A program made the position numbers and the translations under genes. A stretch of DNA of 64,000 bases from Semisulcospira habei (taxonomy: Eukaryota > Mollusca > Gastropoda > Semisulcospiridae), in assembly GCA_036245525.1 (NCBI GenBank), contig BTPG01000004.1:13983843-14047842 (forward strand). The letters run 5' to 3'. Shown in pieces: positions 57,389 through 64,000 of this stretch; the first letter of the stretch is position 1; the number at the start of each line of letters is the position of its first letter. Below the pieces are notes generated by a model that was given only the letters and a program-made list of their open reading frames with translations, was not told the origin of the DNA and did no database searches.

Positions 57389-58226
57389 TGTAATGCACAC
57401 AGACTTTCCCCCAGTCGCACATACAGTCTCGCACAACAGATGCATACACGGCCACTGACTCAGACGGGCGCATACACGCGGTAAAGCTCAACACACTAGT
57501 TTTCTTTCTAACGTACATATTTATAACAGATAAACGAGGAAAACACTATCTAAATTATGTACAACACCCCTTCTCACTATCAACACTTCGTAACTTGCTC
57601 TGTAGCACAGTTCTTGCTGTGACCTGTGTGTCTCGGCACCGGTCGCTCACTCCCTGCGTGAAGAGATGAAGAGATGACCTCAGAATAGGTCCCTCGGCGG
57701 TAGCCTCCGTTGATTGACGTCTCGGCGTCTGTCGCTCCGCTTCCGACAAGCACTCTGAATAAATAATAAGGTCCTAATTCATAACAATTGCTAAACACAC
57801 ACATGTTGGATAATATGAGATACATTACGTAACCTGGCTGATACAAATAACTCACACGTTAATACACACACACACACGTGCTTCATAACCCGAACCACAT
57901 TCGTAACACCCCATTACTCTGTCACTACCTTGAAACAGACTATAACCTGACACTCTCGCCATACATTATCCCATACACTGAAAAAGACTATACTTAACCA
58001 TGTACTACTTTTATAATGACTTGAGCATACACACCTCACCTTCCTTAGTTATCCATCTCGGTAAATAACTATATAGAAAACACCGGTTGCCTCAATGAAT
58101 TCCAAACCAACACAACTGAACCAAACCAGTCAACACTACACAACCGAATTCTTCTTCTTCTTCTCGAACGACGTCACACTTGGAGTTTGGCTCTCAAAAT
58201 GAAATCTGTGGTCTTCTGTAGCGCCT

Positions 58227-59840
58227 TCACAGGCCCGTACAGTTTCTCTTGTAGAGTGGCTGCTTCGGCCATATTTCCTCCCTCAGCAGCTGGTGGTTCC
58301 TACAGTCCTGGAGGATGTGCTCTGTGGTCTGCTCTGCTTCTCCACATGGGCACAGGGGAGATGGCACAAGGTGGAAGCGTCTGTGCAGGTGGAAATTAAG
58401 TCGGTTGTGCCCGGTCCTCAGACGGAAGATGGTCACCTGCTCTTGTCTGGACAGCAGATGGTAACTGTCTAGGGGCCGTTGTGTTTGTCTGTACACAGAC
58501 TTAATGATGGTCTTCATCTCTGTGAAGCTGACTCCATTTTCGTCTTGTTCTTCCTCTGCGCCCACTTTTGCCATTCTGTCAGCTTCTTCATTGAAGTAGA
58601 TGCTACAGTGTGAAGGGACCCACTGCAGCATCAGTCTGGTGCACTTGATGTTTTGCAGTGCCTCTTGTAGACGTGGCAGTTTGCTTGCTGTTGCTGCCTC
58701 AAGGACAGACATGGCATCAGTCAGGAAGACAATCTGGGCATCAGGGTCTGCAGTGCCACTAAGGTGTTTGCAGCGTGGACCATAGCTTCCACCTCAGCTC
58801 TGTAATTTGTGCAGTGAAGGCCTGTTGGTACTGCCTCTGCCTGCCATTTTCCGTTTGGGTACTGAATGTACACCGCAGCCCCTCCATTCTGAACGGCATC
58901 TGTGGCTGATCCATCGGTGTATGCCCGTATCCATGCTTCCTGGGGATACTTTTCTTCGAGCATGGCCAGTGTCAGGCTTTCTTGCTCACAGTGCTGTGCT
59001 CATCTTTGGTGTTGATGTAGGGTACCGTGGAAAAAAATGTTTTCAGGCTTACTTGTCCAGAGTGGAAGGTCGCTAGCAGGATTCAGAGACTACCTGCGCA
59101 GGGAGCTTTGCCTGGTGTTTTCTATGCAGTGCTCTCGTCTCCTTCACAAAGCTTGATCTTTTCAGTCTCCCTGAGGTTGGTTGTTTCATCCTGGCGTTCA
59201 TAGGATGGCCTTTGGAAGACTTGATCTTTGTGGACTGTATCAAGGCCTTGCAATCTCTTCTCATGCGCAGGGATGGGTTGCTTGTTGTCTTTCATCTTTT
59301 CAATTGGTGTGGATCTCATTGCGCCGGTGATGATACGCAGTGCCTGGTTCTGAACTCTGTCAATGGTCCGCTGGTGTGACTGGGCTGCCGTCAACCATGC
59401 ATTGGATCCATACTCATGGTGTGGTCTAACTGTGCCTTGATATACATTTTTGAGGATCTTTTCATTGGCTCCCCATTGTGTTCCAGCCAGCTTCCTCATG
59501 ATGTTCAGCTTTCTTATAGCTTTCGCTTCTGCGTTTCAAATGTGCGGCTTCCACGTCAGCCTCTTGTCAAGGGTAACTCCCAGCTATGTCTGTTGGTCTT
59601 CATACCGCAGTGGGGTGTTGCCCAGTGTTAGGTTGCCAGCCTTTGCTTTGTTGGAGAGAGAGAGAAGAGTGTGGCTGATGATTTTTCTGTGTTGATGGTC
59701 ACACACCAGTTGTTGGTCCAGTCTGTCAGCCTGTCCAGGGCTAGCTGCATCCTGTATGTAGCAGTTGTTGCATACTCTTCTGTGCACCAGAGTACCAGGT
59801 CATCTGCGTACAGGGCTGCGTGGACTCCTTTTGGTAAAAA
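58227..59840 (-). pseudogene. LINE reverse transcriptase (YADD) and RNase H, decayed
   Basis: Reading the minus strand from 59840: LPKGVHAALYADDLVLWCTE (catalytic YADD), INTEKSSATLF, MRKLAGTQWGANEKIL, VRPHHEYGSNAW, then RNase H. RNase H pieces are IRAYTDGSATDAVQNGGAAV (Asp), NYRAEVEAMVHA (Glu), MSVLEAA, and LQWVPSHCSIYFNEEADRMA (Asp). The end holds CPCGEAEQTTEHILQDC, a Cys/His motif. Several frameshifts separate the pieces. RNase H in a LINE indicates the I/jockey-like side of the tree. Sequence before YADD is lost at the junction with the dispersed repeat. Confidence 0.85.
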
Positions 59841-59855
59841 CAAAACAACTACCAA

Positions 59856-60095
59856 GTGAGTAGGAAAAAGCACTGTCAAGGGAGAGAAGTGTGTATGATA
59901 GACCAATGATCATAGATCTACTTTGGTCCAAGCACACACACAAAAAAAAAAGATAGGAAAGAGGGGGTGCGCTAAGTAAGTGACTGAAAGCAATGCATAT
60001 GGAAGCCCCCCCCCCCTCCCCCCCCCCCCCCCGAAGGGGGGCGTATCACATATCCCACTGTTCCAGCCACTCAGTGCATGGAAATTTAAATCTAG
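59856..60095 (+). repeat. dispersed repeat, copy 2
   Basis: Same family as 48411-48640, including the C-rich/G-rich pair and ATCACATATCCCACTGTTCC. Confidence 0.85.
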
Positions 60096-60392
60096 GTCCC
60101 CAAGTGGGGGTCCAGATATTGAGCCGGTGTGGACAGCTGTTTCGTTCTTGGCGACCTCTTCAGCACACCATCGGCAATACTGGAGGAAGAGAAGGAATTT
60201 CTGCCTACCTGCAAAGAAGATCACATTTTACTGTGGTTTCTGCAGGGGCATAAATTCCATGCCTCCACCTAGAGCTAAATTTCCATGCACCCTAAGAGAG
60301 AACCTACTAAAAAGGGGAAAAGGGTTGCAGTCGAAATTATAGTAAAAAAAAACTAGACCAAAAGGGTTGACTGCCAGTGCTAGTAATTTAGA

Positions 60393-60463
60393 AAAAAAAA
60401 AAACTACCCAGTGAGTAGGAAAAATCACTGTCAAGGGAGAGAAGTGTGCATGATAGACCTCCG
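60393..60463 (+). repeat. dispersed repeat, partial copy 3
   Basis: Repeats the first part of copy 2 (GTGAGTAGGAAAAATCACTG then AGGGAGAGAAGTGTGCATG), starting from the same ACTACC preamble as at 59840. Confidence 0.85.
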
Positions 60464-62641
60464 TCTTCAGCACTCGGGGTTTCTGTCGGGGTTACCTCAC
60501 CCTTAACTCCTGGTCAAAAGGCCTTTCATGGGAGCACAGGATGGTTTGGTTTGGGAGTGTCCTTCTCCTAGATGGGTTGCTGAAAAAGGTTTATGGGTCC
60601 CATCTACTTAAGTTTTTCCTCGGAGTTTTCCTTCTCGAATGAGATCTGCCAACCAAGGCTATCGAGCATCCCTGCCCGGATTTGTATAGGGTTTACTCCC
60701 CTAGCCTTTGCCTCTCCCAAGGCACCCACAAGACAGTGGGGCTATTTAGGCTTAGCTGGGGATCTGGTTCATGGACATCAGGGCTTGTCCACACATCGAT
60801 GGTCCTGCATGCCGCATGTCTGGGGGCCAGATCTCCTCCGAGTCCTTTGTAGTTCAGCCCGATTCCGTAAGGTGTTCGGATTCCGTGGGTCACCACGAGG
60901 AGGCACTACGTGAGGCTTGTTGTTGGAGAGGCTATGTACTGGCAGGGAGAAACTGACATACTCTGCACCCCTTTTCGCAAAACTGCTAGCCAGCGGTGGG
61001 AGCTAAAAGCGAGAGCGACAAGCACAGACGCTACACTACCACACTAGACGCATCACAACAACCATTTGACCCACCACAACCGAATTAACTCATACTAATA
61101 CATACTACCTATAACGCAGTAGCCATCAATAATACATATAGAAACATACCTGAATTCTAGGTTTTAGAGTCTTGGAATACGGGCTAAGGTATCTCACACA
61201 CGTCTGTCCATACTGACAGTAACGCCCCGTACTGACGTTCCTACAGCTCTGTTCGCCTGAACTCACGCTAAAACCCCCGTGCAGAACGTTTCCTTATGCG
61301 CTCACATGGGCCACGTGCCTCACGGAGTATCTGTATTCCCGGAGTATTCCAGAGTCGTCCCGTTTCTCGTACCGTGGACGTCCTCGTAAATAGCTCTGTA
61401 GCGCAGTCCATACTGTTACCCGGGTGTCTCGGCACACTAGCTTTCTTTCTAACGTAGATATTTATAACAGATAAACGAGGAAAGCACTATCTAAATTATG
61501 TACAACACCCCTTCTCACTATCAACACTTCGTAACTTGCTCTGTAGCGCAGTCCTTGCTGTGCCCGGGTGTCTCGGCACTGGTCGCTCACTGCCTGCGTG
61601 AAGAGATGAAGAGATGACCACTCAATAGGTCTCTCCGCGGTAGCCTCCGTTGACTGAAGTCTCGGCGTCCGTCGCTCCGCTCCCGACAAGCACTCTGAAT
61701 AAATAATAAGGTTCTATATCATAACACTTGCTAAACACACACATATTGGATAATATAAGATACAATACGTAACCTGGCTGATACAAATAACTCACACGTT
61801 CATACACACACACACGTGCTTCATAACCCGAACCACCTTCGTAAAACCCCATAACTATGTCACTACCTTGAAACAGACTATAACCTGACACTCTCACCAT
61901 ACATTATCCCATAGAGTAGAAAAGAATATACTTCACCACGTACTACCTTTATAACGACTTGATCATACACACCTCACCTTTCCGTAGTTATCCATCTCGG
62001 TAAATAACTTATAGAAACAGGCCGGTTACCTCAATGAATTACAAACCAACATAACTGAACTAAACCAGTCAACACTACACAAAAGAATTAACTCTACTAA
62101 TGCATACTATCTTTAACAGAGTAACCATCAATAATACATATAGAAACATACCTGAATTCTAGGTTTCCGAGTCTTGGAATACAGGCTAAGGTATCTCACA
62201 CACGTCTGTCCACACTGACAGTAAAGCCCCGTACTGACGTTCCTACAGCTCTGTTCGCCTGAACTCACGCTAAAAATCGCGTGCAAAACGTTTCATTATG
62301 CTCTCACGTGGGCAACGTGCCTCACGGAGTATGTCACAAAACAACCGCTGACAAAACCGTACCGTACTAAACCCTCTGTTTGAGCCCTATGCTTGAGCAT
62401 AGAGTTTTATCACACTGATCATATCAACATCGGATTCCTACCCCCTTAGAGGACAAGAGCAAACGCAGAGCTGTTTGTATGCGGTAAGTGTCATTTTTCT
62501 AGTTTGTTCTGAAAGTGGTGACCATTTACTTGCGAAAGTGGTTACAACAGCCGGAACGTCCTGTAGGCAAATTCCTCAATAATGTGCAAGCACTCGCTAT
62601 CAGGCAGTACCGCTACACTGATCTGCACACATTTGGGATGA

Positions 62642-62698
<57 letters not shown>
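62642..62698. repeat. (GT)n microsatellite
   Basis: About 57 bp of GT. Confidence 0.98.
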
Positions 62699-62699
<1 letters not shown>

Positions 62700-62787
62700 T
62701 TTTAAATATGGAATTACCTCTCCAGAAACACCATAACCAAAGGTTTATGCCCTTACGTTTCTTCAGTCGTCACTCTCTCACTCATTG

Positions 62788-63130
62788 TAACAAATAACGA
62801 CAAGCACAAATAGACATCACTCCTACAGTAACACATTTCATCAGATCTCTTTATGATGAGCATATATTCAAGCAACGTTTTCCGTCTCAGCACGTTTGGG
62901 ATGGCAAGCCCTGTGAGTTACACCCCTACCCAATTCCAGCAGACGATTCACTTGCCTACAAATCCAGACTGCTCACAAAAGGGGGCAGTACAGGATCTGT
63001 AAAATCTTTGAAGGAAGATCAAGTCTTGCAACATACACCCGACACTGTAGCTGGCAAGTGTAGGGCAGCAGAAAAATCAAGAAAGTATATCATTGTGTTA
63101 TATGCTGACAATAAAAGCAGACATTGCTAG
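62788..63130 (+). CDS. possible exon, unknown protein
   Basis: A 113-codon frame without stops and without a clear ATG. The composition looks coding: THFIRSLYDEHIFKQRFPSQ, then VWDGKPCELHPYPIP, DDSLAYKSRLLTKGGST, SRKYIIVLYADNKSRHC and stop. Acceptor-like AG sites precede it (CACTCCTACAG at about 62829). I do not recognise the family, and chance remains possible. The adjoining 62415-62641 has nothing I can name. Confidence 0.3.
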
Positions 63131-63567
63131 GCCATGGCAAACGAACTAAGTGTTTATAGGGTGGGGCCTGTACTGCGAGCACCATCCTTCACCAAAAAGC
63201 GCCACAGCGCAGGCTTTAGAAAAAGTCCACGGACCATGACACGGACCATTATAAGTCCTGTAGCGACGAAAGAGGGGCGAAACGGCAGGTGAGAGATGTC
63301 AATGAAAGTCACAGTCTTAAACCTACATGCAGGCGGTTCAAGATATAGGTAGCCTGATGTTGACCTGGGGATGACAACGTCACTCGGCACACACTAAACA
63401 ACCAAGCAGCCATCTCTGGGGACAGCACGGCTTGCTGCACACGGAGAGGGGCCTAGAAAAGAGGCCTAAACAAAGCTCGTCCCCTCGCAACACCAGTTGG
63501 CTAGCCGCGGTCAACTGGCATCTTCTTCTGCGGTCAGAAAACAAGAAAGAACAACAGATCCACTCTC

Positions 63568-64000
63568 ATGACGACCACGACCGGACTCAACGTAGCATGC
63601 TGGAACATCCAAACTATGCTCGACACAGCAGACAGCGGACGCCTTGAACGTCGCTCCGCCTTCATTGCCCATGAATTGCGGAAGTTAAACACAGACATCC
63701 CCGCGCTCATCAAAGTACGCCTCCCGAACGAAGGCAGCCCCGTCTGGCTACACCCTCTACTGGTCAGGCAAACCTGCATCAGTAGACGGCTCTCAGGCGT
63801 GGGCTTTATTGTCAATACCTCCATTGCGACTAAGCTGGAAAACCTACCAACGGGTCACTCCGACCCCATCATGTCCACTGAGAAACCAGCAATACGTCAC
63901 TCTTCTCAGTGTGTACTCTCCAACCCTCCTAGCAGAGCCTGCAGAAAAAAAACAAACAAGTTTTACACTGACATGCGCAACACCTACAGAGCACCCCTGC
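63568..64000 (+). pseudogene. LINE endonuclease, 5' part, runs off the window
   Basis: Open from ATG 63568 to the last base (144 codons). NVACWNIQTMLDTADSGRLE, ERRSAFIAHELRKLNTDIPA and SGVGFIVNTSIATKLENLP match the N-terminal endonuclease of the LINE group annotated as craniofacial development protein 2-like. The catalytic Glu motif, usually ALSETRL, reads ALIKVRL here, so the enzyme would be inactive, and later residues drift from the family. It may be the same group as the reverse transcriptase at 20.0-22.5 kb, but no shared segment allows a check. Confidence 0.8.

Larger units (their letters stand above)
58151..61074 (-). mobile_element. LINE with RNase H domain, inserted in the LTR-like element
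   Basis: Perfect 12-bp duplication CACAACCGAATT at 58139-58150 and 61075-61086. On the minus strand the 3' end is a (GAA)n tail at 58151-58163. RNase H and part of the reverse transcriptase occupy about 58165-59840. The stretch 60465-61074 looks like a LINE 5' region. The middle is replaced by the dispersed repeat at 59856-60463, so the copy lacks most of its coding sequence although both ends of the insertion are present. Confidence 0.8.
57389..62414. mobile_element. TGTAA...ATCACA LTR-like element with internal duplication and nested LINE
   Basis: It starts TGTAATGCACAC after CTGAA and ends GAGTTTTATCACA before CTGAT (5-bp duplication with one change). Same family as 29503-36047. Sequence from about 57490 to 61320 recurs from about 61440 to 62330, so an inner block of roughly 900 bp (not counting the LINE) is present twice. 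No genes of its own. Without the LINE it is about 2.1 kb. Probably a solo LTR with a partial tandem duplication. Confidence 0.75.

Noticed and set aside
58187..58399. Plus-strand frame over the RNase H region
   Set aside because: Antisense shadow of the LINE RNase H on the minus strand.

Overview
This is repeat-rich eukaryotic DNA, almost certainly from an animal. The mix of LINEs, tRNA-derived SINEs, Ty3/gypsy LTR elements, Tc1 and very long (TA)n/(GT)n microsatellites would fit a mollusc, but that is an inference. There are no operons, no rRNA and no convincing functional tRNA. Nearly all coding sequence belongs to mobile elements. Host-like material is limited to a THAP-domain exon pair (about 3.76-4.87 kb, +), a broken OTU plus DUF7869-like gene (13.57-17.77 kb, -) and one intact exon encoding a PD-(D/E)XK nuclease-like protein (42.76-43.63 kb, -).

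Layout. 1-2552: four copies of a 644-bp satellite unit. 3.4-4.9 kb: gypsy integrase scrap and THAP exons. 5.44-11.11 kb: just over four copies of a 1,315-bp tandem unit. 13.3-17.8 kb: the OTU/DUF7869-like gene, cut by a SINE and by a MITE with a 4-bp target duplication, and carrying a 95-bp minisatellite in its linker. 19.81-23.87 kb: a Tc1-like element whose 5' part holds a LINE copy with a 12-bp target duplication. 24.57-26.43 kb: a Rex1/CR1-like LINE lacking its catalytic core.

26.57-41.70 kb: a 15.1-kb Ty3/gypsy element with its integrase ahead of reverse transcriptase/RNase H (Gmr1-like order). It carries two nested insertions with exact 5-bp target duplications. One is a TGTAACG...ATCACA LTR-like element, itself split by a LINE with both ORFs open; the other is a 1.7-kb solo LTR. 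Removing them leaves an element of about 6.9 kb.

44-57 kb: more solo LTRs, minisatellites, two or three SINE-like insertions, and a decayed LINE invaded by (TA)n, a gypsy solo LTR and a fold-back insertion. 57.39-62.41 kb: a second TGTAA...ATCACA element with an internal duplication and an RNase H-bearing LINE inside it (12-bp target duplication). 63.57 kb to the end: the 5' part of another LINE endonuclease, running off the window.

The window is best read as stacked insertions. Matching target duplications at most junctions let the order of events be worked out, and removing the insertions restores reading frames at several sites. The most interesting items are the OTU/DUF7869-like fusion, the Gmr1-like element, the nuclease-like host exon, the open-frame LINE, and the fold-back insertion with a 13-bp duplication.
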